In this document: piece after piece, positions 52,417 through 61,133 of the stretch | Layout: each line of letters starts with the position of its first letter | Numbering within the stretch: position 1 is the stretch's first letter | Assembly (NCBI RefSeq): GCF_015291665.1 | Contig: NZ_CP030048.1 | Location: forward strand, 4,340,001-4,404,000 | Source: Bradyrhizobium sp. CCBAU 53338 | Lineage (GTDB): Bacteria > Pseudomonadota > Alphaproteobacteria > Rhizobiales > Xanthobacteraceae | Direction of reading: 5' to 3' | DNA: 64,000 nt | Program-made: the position numbers and the translations under genes | Notes under the pieces: generated by a model | What the model saw: only the letters and a program-made list of their open reading frames with translations | Databases searched by the model: none | What the model was told of the DNA's origin: nothing

Positions 52417-52737
52417 ATGAAGCTCGATGGCCGCAAGGACGCTCGCGTGAAAATGGATCACCGGCAACCCGTCAATCTGATGGGGTCGGACGGCACCTGG
52501 CGACGCAGTTGCGTCTTGCTCGACGTGTCGAACACCGGCGCCAAGGTCGAGGTCGAGGGCACGCTCGACGTGCTGCAAGCCAAGGAATTCTTCCTGGTGC
52601 TGTCGTCGACGGGGCTGGCCTATCGGCGCTGCGAACTGGTCTGGATCGACGGCACCACCGCCGGCATTCACTTCGTCACAGCGGACGGTAAGAAGAAGTC
52701 GGTGAACGCAAAGGCGCTGGGCGCACAGGCCAAGTAG
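52417..52737 (+). CDS. PilZ-domain protein (c-di-GMP receptor type)
   Basis: 106 residues, a single PilZ domain. The c-di-GMP contacts are intact: RxxxR as RKDAR at residues 6-10 and DxSxxG as DVSNTG near residue 44. The beta-barrel continues with FFLVLSSTGLAYRRCELVWI. It should bind the second messenger and act by protein contact. It lies 3 bp after the DUF2336 gene and 58 bp before the HD-GYP gene. Confidence 0.88.
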   Translation: MKLDGRKDARVKMDHRQPVNLMGSDGTWRRSCVLLDVSNTGAKVEVEGTLDVLQAKEFFLVLSSTGLAYRRCELVWIDGTTAGIHFVTADGKKKSVNAKALGAQAK

Positions 52738-52795
52738 ACAATCCGGCTCGAGGCAGCTTGGGGCCGGTTCAACTCTCATACAGTCCAGGCACTCC

Positions 52796-53917
52796 GTGCG
52801 GAATGCGCGAACCATCCCCAGCCCCGTCAAAAGCGAGGGCGGCACCCGAGCGGCGCGATCGGCGCGGCCCTTCGTACACGTGCTGGCCGACTCTTCCGAC
52901 AAATTGTCGGGCATCTGCGCGGCACTCGAGCCGCAATTCGCAGTCGCGGGCGAACGGCTCGACGCGGAAGCGAAGCTGTCGCAAGTTCCGTCCGCAATCG
53001 TCGTCCGGGCCGAGCTGCGTGACGTCGACACCATCGCAGCGATCAAGAGGCGGTCCGCGCGACTGATCAAGGCGACGAAGCGCATCTTCCTCGTCGAGCA
53101 TCTCTCCCACATCTGCATCTCGCAAGCCTACGCACTCGGCGCGACGCTCGTACTTCCCGGGCTGACCCACAAGGCCAGGCTGCTGGCGGCGCTGGCTGAT
53201 CCAGCCGGGCCGACGTCGGATTCGCCTGCCGGCTCGGCGGAGCCGGACAACGCCGTCGAAACCGCGGCGACCGCCATCGCGTCGATGTTCACGACCGTCA
53301 CCGTGGGCCAGCCGCTCGATGTCGATGGCACCAGGGAGGCCGGCCGCAGGATCGCCGACCGCATCACCGAACACGGCCTGTCGGAATGGCTCACGACGGT
53401 GCGGCGTCATCACGAGGGCACCTATCAGCATTGCCTGCTCGTCACCGGGGTGGCGATCGACTTCGGACTAAGCCTCGGTGTCCGACGCGCCGATCTGGAG
53501 CGGCTGTATTCGGCAGCCATGTTCCATGACATCGGCAAGGCCCGGATCCCGCTCGCGATCCTGGACAAGCCCGGCCGGCTCGACGCCGCCGAGCGAGCCA
53601 TGATCGAAACGCATCCAACCGCAGGCTACGACTTTCTCAAGGACCACGAGAACATCTCGCCGGAGATCCTCGATGCCGTCCGGCACCACCACGAGTATCT
53701 CGATGGCAGCGGCTATCCCGACGCGCTGGCCGGCGAGAGCATCAACGACATCGTGCGCATCCTCACGATCTCGGACATCTTCGCCGCGCTGATCGAGCAC
53801 CGGCATTACAAGCCGACGATGCCGCGATCGGACGCCTACGACATTCTCTGCGGGATGACGGGAAAGCTGGAGAAGGCGCTCGTGAAGGCTTTCAAGGAGG
53901 TCGCACTCTCACGCTGA
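52796..53917 (+). CDS. HD-GYP cyclic-di-GMP phosphodiesterase
   Basis: 373 residues. The N-terminal ~130 residues have a receiver-like pattern with no clear acidic pocket (PFVHVLADSSDKLSGICAAL). The C-terminal HD-GYP domain has the metal site HDIGKARIPLAILDKPGRLD, HHHEYLDGSGYPDALAGESI (the GYP motif) and RILTISDIFAALIEHRHYKP. It degrades c-di-GMP. It starts at a GTG and lies next to the PilZ receptor and the DUF2336 protein, which supports a shared signalling unit. Confidence 0.9.
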   Translation: MRNARTIPSPVKSEGGTRAARSARPFVHVLADSSDKLSGICAALEPQFAVAGERLDAEAKLSQVPSAIVVRAELRDVDTIAAIKRRSARLIKATKRIFLVEHLSHICISQAYALGATLVLPGLTHKARLLAALADPAGPTSDSPAGSAEPDNAVETAATAIASMFTTVTVGQPLDVDGTREAGRRIADRITEHGLSEWLTTVRRHHEGTYQHCLLVTGVAIDFGLSLGVRRADLERLYSAAMFHDIGKARIPLAILDKPGRLDAAERAMIETHPTAGYDFLKDHENISPEILDAVRHHHEYLDGSGYPDALAGESINDIVRILTISDIFAALIEHRHYKPTMPRSDAYDILCGMTGKLEKALVKAFKEVALSR

Positions 53918-53965
53918 GCGCGCGCAAGGTCGGCGGGCTGCGACGACGTCACGAGCGCGTGCCGA

Positions 53966-54169
53966 TTAGTGCGTCGCCCGGTATTTGATCCGGCGCGGGA
54001 TCGAGCGACAGGCCAGCCCCTCGGCGAGTTGCTTCATGTCCTCGCGCTTGCCGCTGCGGATCAGCCTGCTGAATTCTTCAGGGGTGAAAGGAAGCGTGGG
54101 ATCATCATCGATCGGGCGCCGCATTCGCGGGCCGAAGAACCATCGAACCAGGCTAGCCAGCCGCCGCAT
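53966..54169 (-). CDS. Small hypothetical protein
   Basis: 67 residues, basic, starting MRRLASLVRWFFGPRMRRPI with FTPEEFSRLIRSGKREDMKQ in the middle. GAGGGA precedes the ATG at 54169. It converges with the HD-GYP gene. No family recognised. Confidence 0.55.
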   Translation of the reverse strand: MRRLASLVRWFFGPRMRRPIDDDPTLPFTPEEFSRLIRSGKREDMKQLAEGLACRSIPRRIKYRATH

Positions 54170-54625
54170 GTCAATTCCCTCGCGCCAGCAACAAACCCTT
54201 CAGTCCGCGTATTGTTCCTCCTGCACGGTGGAGATTGCAAGAGGCGCCGAGGAGTCCGCACGAAAAATTTCGCGAGGGAATAATCTCCTCCGGCCTCGCA
54301 ATTCAGTCGGCGAATCCGACGTAGCGCACGAACTCGTCGTTACCTTCGCGATCCGAACGAACGGCGTTCGCGGCAAAGTTGTCGTCGGGATAATCCATCG
54401 CAACGCAGGTCATGATGACCTCGTCTTCCGGAATCCGCGCGACATCGCGCACGATGTCGGAGCGCATGATGCCTCGCCGTCGATGACGGAGCCGAGACCG
54501 CGGTCCCAGGCCGCCAGCACGATCCCGCAGCATCGCAATTGGTGCATGCGAGCCGTTGCCGATGCGGCGCGCCAAATCTATGCTGGCCCACAAGCAAGAC
54601 AAAGAACCCTGTGAGGACCCGGCAA
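54170..54625. other. Intergenic region with nitroreductase remnant
   Basis: Besides the remnant at 54303-54547 this 456 bp contains no supportable gene. The part at 54548-54625 carries the GTGAGGACC ribosome site of the esterase gene. Confidence 0.5.
54303..54547 (-). pseudogene. Nitroreductase-family pseudogene (C-terminal remnant)
   Basis: Two minus-strand frames together give a recognisable C-terminal third of a nitroreductase. One frame has VLAAWDRGLGSVIDGEA (the family's LAAxxxGLGxCI segment). After a shift near 54470 the other has MRSDIVRDVARIPEDEVIMT, then VAMDYPDDNFAANAVRSDRE (the GYPD...N..RSER segment) and ends VRYVGFAD with a stop. A single-base deletion explains the shift. The N-terminal two thirds, including the FMN-binding start, are absent. 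Confidence 0.75.
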
Positions 54626-55588
54626 ATGCCCGCACCGCTCGATCCCGTCATAGCAGAGATCATTCCGAAGCTGCCGCTGCGCGATCCCGCGACGATGACG
54701 CCACAGAGCGCCCGCGAATCCTTGCGCGCACTGGCTGCCGCGCGCGCGGCCGTGCCGCCGCCATCAGTCGATACCGTCCAGGATATCACGGTGAAGGGCG
54801 GCGCCGGCCCGCTGGATGCACGGGTCTACCGGGTCGGCGGCGCCACCGCGCCCACGGTCGTGTTCTTCCATGGCGGCGGCTGGGTCGCGGGCGATCTCGA
54901 GACCCACGACCGGCAGGCGCGCAATCTCGCGATCGAGACCGGCGCCGTCGTGGTCTCGGTCGACTATCGCCGCCCACCGGAGACCCGCTTCCCCGGCGCC
55001 TTCGAGGACGCGTTTGCTGCCGCAAGCAACATCTTCAACCGCGTTGCGGAATTTGGCGGCGATGCCAAACGTCTCGGCGTTGCCGGCGACAGCGCCGGCG
55101 GCAACCTCGCCGCCACGACCGCGATCGCATCTCGTGATGCCGGTATCAGGCTCGCCGCGCAGCTGCTGGTCTATCCCGTCACCGACGCCGTCGGCCTCTA
55201 TGCGGACGCGCGCGAGAACGCACGCTTTCCCTCACGCATGGAGAATGCCGACGGCTACTTCCTCACGCGGGCCACCATGGAGTGGTTCTGCGGCCACTAC
55301 TTCACCGATCCGGGAGATGCCACCGACTGGCGGGTGTCACCGCTGCGCGCCAGCTCGCTCGCGGGCCTCGCGCCCGCGATCGTGACCACCGCCTGGTTCG
55401 ATCCGCTGCGCGACGAAGGCGCCGCCTATGCGAAAGCGCTGGAGGCCGCCGGTGTCCGCGTGAAGCATCATGAGGGCGCCGGCCTGATCCACGGCTATTT
55501 CGGGCTCGGCGACGCCTCCGACGTCGCCCGCGCCGAGGCCAGGCGAGCGCGCGCCGATTTCAAGGCGTTGCTGGCCCGCGGGGTCTGA
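54626..55588 (+). CDS. Alpha/beta hydrolase of the hormone-sensitive lipase family
   Basis: 320 residues. The oxyanion box HGGG is in VVFFHGGGWVAGDLETHDRQ, the nucleophile in LGVAGDSAGGNLAATTAIAS (GDSAG), and the catalytic Asp and His are in TTAWFDPLRDEGAAY and GAGLIHGYFG. It is an intracellular esterase for short acyl esters. GTGAGGACC precedes the ATG at 54626. It is followed after 5 bp by the next hydrolase gene, forming a probable operon. Confidence 0.92.
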   Translation: MPAPLDPVIAEIIPKLPLRDPATMTPQSARESLRALAAARAAVPPPSVDTVQDITVKGGAGPLDARVYRVGGATAPTVVFFHGGGWVAGDLETHDRQARNLAIETGAVVVSVDYRRPPETRFPGAFEDAFAAASNIFNRVAEFGGDAKRLGVAGDSAGGNLAATTAIASRDAGIRLAAQLLVYPVTDAVGLYADARENARFPSRMENADGYFLTRATMEWFCGHYFTDPGDATDWRVSPLRASSLAGLAPAIVTTAWFDPLRDEGAAYAKALEAAGVRVKHHEGAGLIHGYFGLGDASDVARAEARRARADFKALLARGV

Positions 55589-55593
55589 TCGCG

Positions 55594-56487
55594 TTGCGGC
55601 CCGGCGCATTCGCCTTGCGATCCCGTCTTGGCCATATCGTCGGCCTGATCGCAGCCTTGCTGCTATCGGTGCAGGCGGTCCTGGCCGCACCGCAGACTGT
55701 CTATTTCCGTAGCGCCGATGGCCGCACGGCGCTTACCGGCTATCTGTTCCAACCGAGCAAGCCCGGCCCTTGGCCCGCCATCGTCATGCTGCACGGTCGC
55801 GGCGGCCCATATTCCAGCAATGACAATGAAGATTGCAGCTTCGTCGGCGCCGGCACCGTTTCGCCCTGCAATGCAAATACCTTGTCGAAGCGCCACGCGA
55901 TGTGGGGCGCGTACTGGTCGACACGCGGCTATCTCGCGCTGCTGCCGGACAGTTTTGGCCCGCGCGGCAAGGCGCATGGCTTTGGCCGCTTCACCCATGG
56001 CGACCCTGACCGCGCCGACGTCAACGAGATCAGTGTGCGCCCGCTCGACGCCGAGGGCGCACTGGCTTACCTGCGCGGCCGCAGCGACGTCGTCGCCGGT
56101 CAGATCTATCTCCAGGGCTGGTCCAACGGCGGCAGCACCGCGCTGAACGTGATGATCCGGCAAGGTCGTCAGGCCGGTTATCGCGGCGCCCTCGTGTTCT
56201 ATCCCGGCTGCGGGCAGAGCGCGCTGCTGGCATCGACGATCCTGACGACGGCGCCGATCGCGATGTTCATGGGCGCCGATGACGAGGAGGTCTCGCCCGC
56301 GCTCTGCCAGCGCGTCGCCGACCGCTCGCGGCAGGCGGGCAGTCCGATCGACGTCACCCTCTATCCCGGCGCGACCCATGATTTCGACGAGCCCTCGTCG
56401 CGCCGGCAAGCGACGCCGGGGAATCAGGCCGCCATGAACGATGCCCTCGTCAAGGCCGCAAGCTGGCTCGATCGCTGGAAAAATTGA
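55594..56487 (+). CDS. Exported dienelactone hydrolase-family protein
   Basis: 297 residues with a signal peptide (LGHIVGLIAALLLSVQAVLA). The alpha/beta hydrolase core has VMLHGRGGPYSSNDNEDCSF, the nucleophile in YLQGWSNGGSTALNVMIRQG, Asp in MFMGADDEEVSPALCQ, and His in YPGATHDFDEP. It starts at a TTG 5 bp after the preceding esterase stop, so translation is probably coupled. The substrate is unknown. The Ser in the elbow (GWSNGG) replaces the Cys of true dienelactone hydrolase. Confidence 0.86.
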   Translation: MRPGAFALRSRLGHIVGLIAALLLSVQAVLAAPQTVYFRSADGRTALTGYLFQPSKPGPWPAIVMLHGRGGPYSSNDNEDCSFVGAGTVSPCNANTLSKRHAMWGAYWSTRGYLALLPDSFGPRGKAHGFGRFTHGDPDRADVNEISVRPLDAEGALAYLRGRSDVVAGQIYLQGWSNGGSTALNVMIRQGRQAGYRGALVFYPGCGQSALLASTILTTAPIAMFMGADDEEVSPALCQRVADRSRQAGSPIDVTLYPGATHDFDEPSSRRQATPGNQAAMNDALVKAASWLDRWKN

Positions 56488-56569
56488 GCCGCACGCGGAT
56501 GCACCGCTTGATTGCGCCACGATTCCGGGCTCCAATCCGCTCGCCATTTTTGGTTTAGGGAGACACCCA

Positions 56570-56818
56570 ATGATGAAACGGATTTTCCTGGCTGCGATCC
56601 TTGCCACCTTCGCGGCAGGCTCGGCTCTTGCGGACGACACCTGCGAGAGCAAGGCGGTCGGCAAGGACGGCAAGGCGCTCGCCGGCGCGGCCAAGACTTC
56701 GTTCATGAAGAAGTGCAAGGAAGACGCCTGCGCGCCCAAGGCCGTCGGCTCCGACGGCAAGCCGCTCGCCGGCGCCGCCAAGAACAGCTTCATGAAGAAG
56801 TGCGAGATGGGCGCGTAA
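56570..56818 (+). CDS. PsiF-family repeat protein
   Basis: 82 residues: a signal peptide (MMKRIFLAAILATFAAGSAL, cleavage near ADD) then two PsiF repeats (CESKAVGKDGKALAGAAKTS, APKAVGSDGKPLAGAAKNSF), each ending SFMKKC. The Escherichia coli homologue is phosphate-starvation inducible; its function is unknown. No Pho box was seen upstream. An intrinsic terminator follows at 56844-56876. Confidence 0.9.
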   Translation: MMKRIFLAAILATFAAGSALADDTCESKAVGKDGKALAGAAKTSFMKKCKEDACAPKAVGSDGKPLAGAAKNSFMKKCEMGA

Positions 56819-56843
56819 CGCTCTCCGGATTTCGACCGCGCCC

Positions 56844-56876
56844 GATACGCCCGCCGCAGCGCGGGCGTATCTTTTT
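56844..56876 (+). terminator. Rho-independent terminator after psiF-like gene
   Basis: GATACGCCCGC (56844-56854) pairs with GCGGGCGTATC (56861-56871) and is followed by TTTTTT. It separates the psiF-like gene from the convergent MBL gene, whose stop begins at the end of the T run. Confidence 0.9.
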
Positions 56877-57752
56877 TCATGACCGCCTGAACCGGTAATC
56901 GAACGCATCGCCGAACGGCTTGATCAGGCCGACCGTCGGCGCCGGAAAATGGATCGGCAGGATCAGCGTGTCGGTGTCGGCGACCGACGCGAAGAACTTT
57001 CGCCGCGACACTGCCGACTGCTTCGCATCCCAATCGGGCCTCGCCGACCAGTCCGGCTCGCGGCACTGGATCTGGTGATGCATGAGATCGCCGGCGACCA
57101 CCGCGCGCTGGCCTTTCGAGAAGATGTTCACGCAGCAATGACAGGGTGAATGCCCCGGCGTCGGCGTCAGCGTGACGGTGTCGTCGAGCGCGTAGTCGTC
57201 GTCGACCAGGAGCGCCTGCCCCGCCTCGACGATCGGCAGGCAATTGTCGCGAAACACGGTGCCGGGCGGGTTGTTGCCTTTGGCGTTCTCGGCCTCCCAG
57301 GCCGCGTACTCGCCCTTGTGAAAGACGTATTTCGCGTTCGGGAAGGTCGGCACCCAGCGACCATCTCGTAACGTGGTGTTCCAGCCGGTGTGATCGATGT
57401 GCAGATGGGTGCAGAAGACATAGTCGATCTGCTCGAAGCCGATGCCGAGCGCGAACAATTCGTTGCGCCAGCGCTCCTTGCCGGGAAAGTCGAACGGCGG
57501 CGGATGGCCCTTGTCCTCGCCGGTGCAGGTGTCGACCAGGATGGTGTAGCGCGGCGTCCGCACGACAAAGGTCTGATAGGTGATCACCATCATGCCGCGC
57601 GCGGCGTCGAACACTTCAGGCTCCATCGTCGGCAGATGGCGCTTGAACACGGCGTCGTCATATCCAGGGAAAAAATCCTGCGGCCGCCGCCACGGCCCTT
57701 CCCGCTCGATCACCGCGTCGATGGTGATGTCGCCGATCCGCAGTTGCTTCAT
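56877..57752 (-). CDS. MBL-fold metallo-hydrolase
   Basis: 291 residues, metallo-beta-lactamase fold. The metal-binding HxHxDH is in FCTHLHIDHTGWNTTLRDGR, the second His in PTPGHSPCHCCVN, the bridging Asp in VVAGDLMHHQIQ, and the last His in ILPIHFPAPT. The family includes lactonases and other hydrolases; the N-terminus MKQLRIGDITIDAVIEREGP is typical of environmental members of the quorum-quenching-like type. The substrate is not assigned. Confidence 0.9.
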   Translation of the reverse strand: MKQLRIGDITIDAVIEREGPWRRPQDFFPGYDDAVFKRHLPTMEPEVFDAARGMMVITYQTFVVRTPRYTILVDTCTGEDKGHPPPFDFPGKERWRNELFALGIGFEQIDYVFCTHLHIDHTGWNTTLRDGRWVPTFPNAKYVFHKGEYAAWEAENAKGNNPPGTVFRDNCLPIVEAGQALLVDDDYALDDTVTLTPTPGHSPCHCCVNIFSKGQRAVVAGDLMHHQIQCREPDWSARPDWDAKQSAVSRRKFFASVADTDTLILPIHFPAPTVGLIKPFGDAFDYRFRRS

Positions 57753-57820
57753 GGTTGTTCGCTCCCTTTTTGAGGGAGCGTAGCGGCAGGCGCCAACGCG
57801 TCAAGACGCGCGGAGGAATG

Positions 57821-59443
57821 CTAGCTCCGCAGCCCCGGCGCTTCCTGCCCGGTGCGTGCGACGTATTCGGTATAGCCGCCGCCATATTGGTGGATGCCCT
57901 CGGGCGTCAGCTCCAGCACGCGGTTCGACAGCGTCGCCAAAAAATGCCGATCATGTGAGACGAACAGCATGGTGCCTTCGAAATCCGACAGCGCATTGAT
58001 CAGCATTTCCTTGGTGGCGAGGTCGAGATGGTTGGTCGGCTCGTCCAGCACCAGAAAATTCGGCGGGTCGAACAGCATCTTTGCCATCACCAGACGCGCC
58101 TTCTCGCCGCCTGACAGCACGCGGCAGCGCTTCTCGACGTCGTCGCCGGAGAAGCCGAAGCAGCCGGCGAGAGCGCGCAGAGATCCCTGCCCCGCGGTCG
58201 GAAACTGGTCTTCCAGCGACTGGAACACGGTGCGCTCGCCGTCGAGCAGATCCATCGCGTGCTGGGCGAAATAGCCCATCTTGACGCTGCCGCCGAGCGC
58301 CACGGTGCCCTCGTCCGGCTCGCTCGCGCCCGCAATGAGCTTGAGCAGCGTCGACTTGCCGGCGCCGTTGACGCCCATCACGCACCAGCGCTCCCTGCGG
58401 CGGATCATGAAATCCAGCCCGTCATAGATGCGCTTGCTGCCATAGCCCTTGTGGACACCCTTGAGCGCCACGACGTCCTCGCCGGAGCGGGGCGCGGGCA
58501 GAAAGTCGAACGCAATCGACTGGCGGCGGCGCGGCGGCTCCACGCGCTCGATCTTGTCGAGCTTCTTCACCCGGCTCTGCACCTGAGCGGCATGCGAGGC
58601 GCGCGCCTTGAAGCGCTCGATGAACTTGATCTCTTTCGCCAGCATCGCCTGCTGACGCTCGAACTGCGCCTGCTGCTGCTTCTCGTTCAGCGCACGCTGC
58701 TGCTCATAGAATTCGTAATTGCCGGTGTAAGTCGTGAGTGAGCCGGAATCGATCTCGACCACCTTGGAGATCACGCGGTTGATGAACTCGCGGTCATGCG
58801 AGGTCATCAAGAGCGTGCCTTCGTAGTCATGCAGAAACTTCTCGAGCCAGATCAGGCTTTCGAGATCGAGATGGTTGCTCGGCTCGTCGAGCAGCATGAC
58901 GTCGGGGCGCATCAGAAGAATACGGGCCAGCGCCACGCGCATCTTCCAGCCGCCGGAGAGTTTTCCGACGTCGCCGTCCATCATCTCCTGGCTGAAGCCG
59001 AGGCCCGACAGAGCTTCGCGCGCGCGACCGTCGAGCGCGTAGCCGTCGAGCTCCTCGAAGGCGTGCTGGACCTCGCCATAGCGCGCAATGATCTCGTCCA
59101 TCTGGTCGGCCTTGTCGGGGTCGGCCATGTCAGCTTCGAGCTGACGCAGCTCGGCCGCGACCTCGCTGACGGGGCCTGCGCCATTCATCACCTCGGCCAC
59201 GGCGCTGCGGCCACTCATCTCGCCGACGTCCTGGTTGAAATAGCCGATGGTGATGCCGCGATCGGTCGAGACCTGACCCTCGTCGGGCAGCTCCTCGCCG
59301 GCAATCATCCGGAACAGGGTGGTCTTTCCGGCGCCGTTCGGGCCGACGAGGCCGATCTTCTCGCCCTTGTTGAGGGCGGCGGAGGCTTCGATGAACAGGA
59401 TCTGGTGGCCGGCTTGCTTGCTGACGTTGTCGAGGCGGATCAT
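57821..59443 (-). CDS. ABC-F family ATPase (ribosome-associated)
   Basis: 540 residues, two ABC cassettes and no membrane domain. Walker A motifs are GPNGAGKTT and GVNGAGKST, the signatures are LSGGWKMRVALARILL and LSGGEKARLVMAK, and the Walker B motifs are MLLDEPSNHLD and LVLDEPTNHLD. The linker between cassettes is rich in Gln/Glu/Lys (EQQRALNEKQQQAQFERQQA), as in the P-site tRNA-interaction motif region. ABC-F proteins act on the ribosome in translation quality or antibiotic protection; the closest known layout is YbiT-like. Confidence 0.92.
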   Translation of the reverse strand: MIRLDNVSKQAGHQILFIEASAALNKGEKIGLVGPNGAGKTTLFRMIAGEELPDEGQVSTDRGITIGYFNQDVGEMSGRSAVAEVMNGAGPVSEVAAELRQLEADMADPDKADQMDEIIARYGEVQHAFEELDGYALDGRAREALSGLGFSQEMMDGDVGKLSGGWKMRVALARILLMRPDVMLLDEPSNHLDLESLIWLEKFLHDYEGTLLMTSHDREFINRVISKVVEIDSGSLTTYTGNYEFYEQQRALNEKQQQAQFERQQAMLAKEIKFIERFKARASHAAQVQSRVKKLDKIERVEPPRRRQSIAFDFLPAPRSGEDVVALKGVHKGYGSKRIYDGLDFMIRRRERWCVMGVNGAGKSTLLKLIAGASEPDEGTVALGGSVKMGYFAQHAMDLLDGERTVFQSLEDQFPTAGQGSLRALAGCFGFSGDDVEKRCRVLSGGEKARLVMAKMLFDPPNFLVLDEPTNHLDLATKEMLINALSDFEGTMLFVSHDRHFLATLSNRVLELTPEGIHQYGGGYTEYVARTGQEAPGLRS

Positions 59444-59557
59444 GTGGTCTTTTAGGGGGATTTTTGCGTTGCAGCGTCATATTCCATGCCGGCCTCCAGG
59501 GGAAGCCCGGCGGGGTACGGATTCTTCCACCATGTCCAGCCCGTTGAGACCTCGCCC

Positions 59558-60085
59558 CTAGCCCTTCGCAGCGGGAACAGGCGGCACCGGCAGAATGATT
59601 TCGGAAGCAACCTTCCAGTCCTTCCCGACCCGAAGCCAATTGATGATCATCAGAAACGGCTTGGGCGTTCCATCCTGCCCCGCATAGGAGACCGTGATGT
59701 TCATCGGCACGTAGGACTCGGCGACGTCGTGCGTCAGGCCGACCACCCTCAGCTTCGAATAATCCGGCGCGAGCACGACCGGACCGGAGGTCCCGATATC
59801 GCGCAGCTTTTGATCAATCGCCTCGTTGCCCCAAAAGCCGGCCCAGTTCCCCTCGGACGGGATCGCGCTCTTGGCCACCAGCAGGGCCGAGGGCGATTGC
59901 CAGAACATCTCATGCAATGCCACAAAATCGTGCTTGTTGGCCAATTCCATCAGTGTGCCGAACTTCGACTTGATCGTGTTGAGGGTGGCGACATCCAGCG
60001 GCTCTTTCTCGGCGGCGGAAGCGGATGCGACAGTCCCGGTGGAAAGAGCCAAGGCGGCGATGGCGACGGCAAACCTCTTGTACAT
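59558..60085 (-). CDS. Exported NTF2/SnoaL-like protein
   Basis: 175 residues with a signal peptide (MYKRFAVAIAALALSTGTVA to about ASA). The mature part looks like an NTF2/SnoaL cone: TLMELANKHDFVALHEMFWQ, AIPSEGNWAGFWGNEAIDQK, FLMIINWLRVGKDWKVASEI. Assignment rests on pattern only. It lies 65 bp after the exported hydrolase gene on the same strand and is probably cotranscribed. Function unknown. Confidence 0.72.
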   Translation of the reverse strand: MYKRFAVAIAALALSTGTVASASAAEKEPLDVATLNTIKSKFGTLMELANKHDFVALHEMFWQSPSALLVAKSAIPSEGNWAGFWGNEAIDQKLRDIGTSGPVVLAPDYSKLRVVGLTHDVAESYVPMNITVSYAGQDGTPKPFLMIINWLRVGKDWKVASEIILPVPPVPAAKG

Positions 60086-60150
60086 GCAAGAATTTCCCCT
60101 TCATCGGATGCGTGAGCGCTCCCGGCACGAAAGCGCCGGGAGCGATACCG

Positions 60151-60918
60151 TCACTTCGCGAGCGCGGCCTTTTCGATGACCTCGGCGACTTGCTTCGCAT
60201 GGACGACCAGCGAGGCGTGACTGCCGGCGACTTCCGTCGTCTGGGCCTTGATCCTGGTTGCGAACGACTTCTGGGCCTCGGGCGCGAGGACCTTGTCCTT
60301 CGTGCTGATGACGTAGAACGTCGGCTTGTCGTGCCAGGCCGCGACGTCCACGGGCGCTTCGAACGCAACATGGTTCAGCGGAAGCTGCGAGTTGGCCAGG
60401 TGCGTCGCGATCTCCGCAGGAAGGTCGGCCGCAACGGCCGACGGAAACACCTTGGGGTCGATGTACAAATTGCCTTTCGCGTCGGGATGGATCGCGCTGC
60501 CGCCCTCGGTCGGCGGGCCGGCCTTGGCCAGCGAGGCCAGGGACTCGCCAACCTCCGGCGCGAAAGCTGAGACATAGACCAGTGCCGAGACCTTGGGATT
60601 GTTGCCGGCTTGTGTGATCACCACGCCGCCCCAGGAATGGCCGACCAGCACGGTCCTGCCGTCCTGCTTTGCCAGCGCCTGCTTGGTGGCATCGACGTCG
60701 GCGGCGAGCGAGGTGAGCGGATTTTCCACGAGCGTGACGTTGTAGCCCCTCTTCGTGAGAATATCGGCGACTGGCTGCCAGCTCGTCTGGTCCACGAAAG
60801 CGCCATGCACGAGCACGATGTTGTGCGCCGCGCCCTTGGGTGGTTCGGCGTGGGCGGAGCCGACCAATGTCGATCCGGCAAGGAGTACGGTGGCGGCTGA
60901 GAAAAGAATGTTTCGCAT
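60151..60918 (-). CDS. Exported alpha/beta hydrolase
   Basis: 255 residues with a signal peptide (MRNILFSAATVLLAGSTLVG, cleavage near AHA). Fold markers: NIVLVHGAFVDQTSWQPVAD (oxyanion region), nucleophile in TVLVGHSWGGVVITQAGNNP, Asp in FYVISTKDKVLAPE, His in TEVAGSHASLVVHA. It belongs to the common rhizobial HGAFVD-type hydrolases. The AraC gene divergent to it at 61134 and phased repeats between suggest that it is the regulated target. Confidence 0.9.
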   Translation of the reverse strand: MRNILFSAATVLLAGSTLVGSAHAEPPKGAAHNIVLVHGAFVDQTSWQPVADILTKRGYNVTLVENPLTSLAADVDATKQALAKQDGRTVLVGHSWGGVVITQAGNNPKVSALVYVSAFAPEVGESLASLAKAGPPTEGGSAIHPDAKGNLYIDPKVFPSAVAADLPAEIATHLANSQLPLNHVAFEAPVDVAAWHDKPTFYVISTKDKVLAPEAQKSFATRIKAQTTEVAGSHASLVVHAKQVAEVIEKAALAK

Positions 60919-61085
60919 CGATCGTTCCTGTTGGCATGTCGGACGAAATCAGTCCGGGGGAATGGACAGGCGTTTCCAGCAAGGCCGCGGTTCTTCCATC
61001 TGCCGTCGGCGAAATGGTTGCCGCACGTCACGTCGGCCCGCTGCGACATGACCTATGGCGCGGACCTCTTGGACGATAGGGATCA

Positions 61086-61113
61086 ATCGTCCGGATGTTG
61101 TGTCCGATCGTCC
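61086..61113. promoter_or_regulatory. Phased direct repeats, AraC-type operator
   Basis: ATCGTCC at 61086-61092 and 61107-61113, start-to-start spacing 21 bp (two turns of DNA). An inverted half copy, GGACGAT, lies at 61071-61077. Two direct half-sites two turns apart are the usual arrangement for AraC-family binding. The site lies between the exported hydrolase gene and the divergent AraC gene. Confidence 0.58.
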
Positions 61114-61133
61114 ACCAGTCTAGTCTCGGCGCC

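Noticed and set aside
60117..60144. Hairpin (CGCTCCCGGC / GCCGGGAGCG) between two minus-strand genes
   Set aside because: There is no T tract after it on the minus strand. It may be an mRNA stability element but not a supported terminator.
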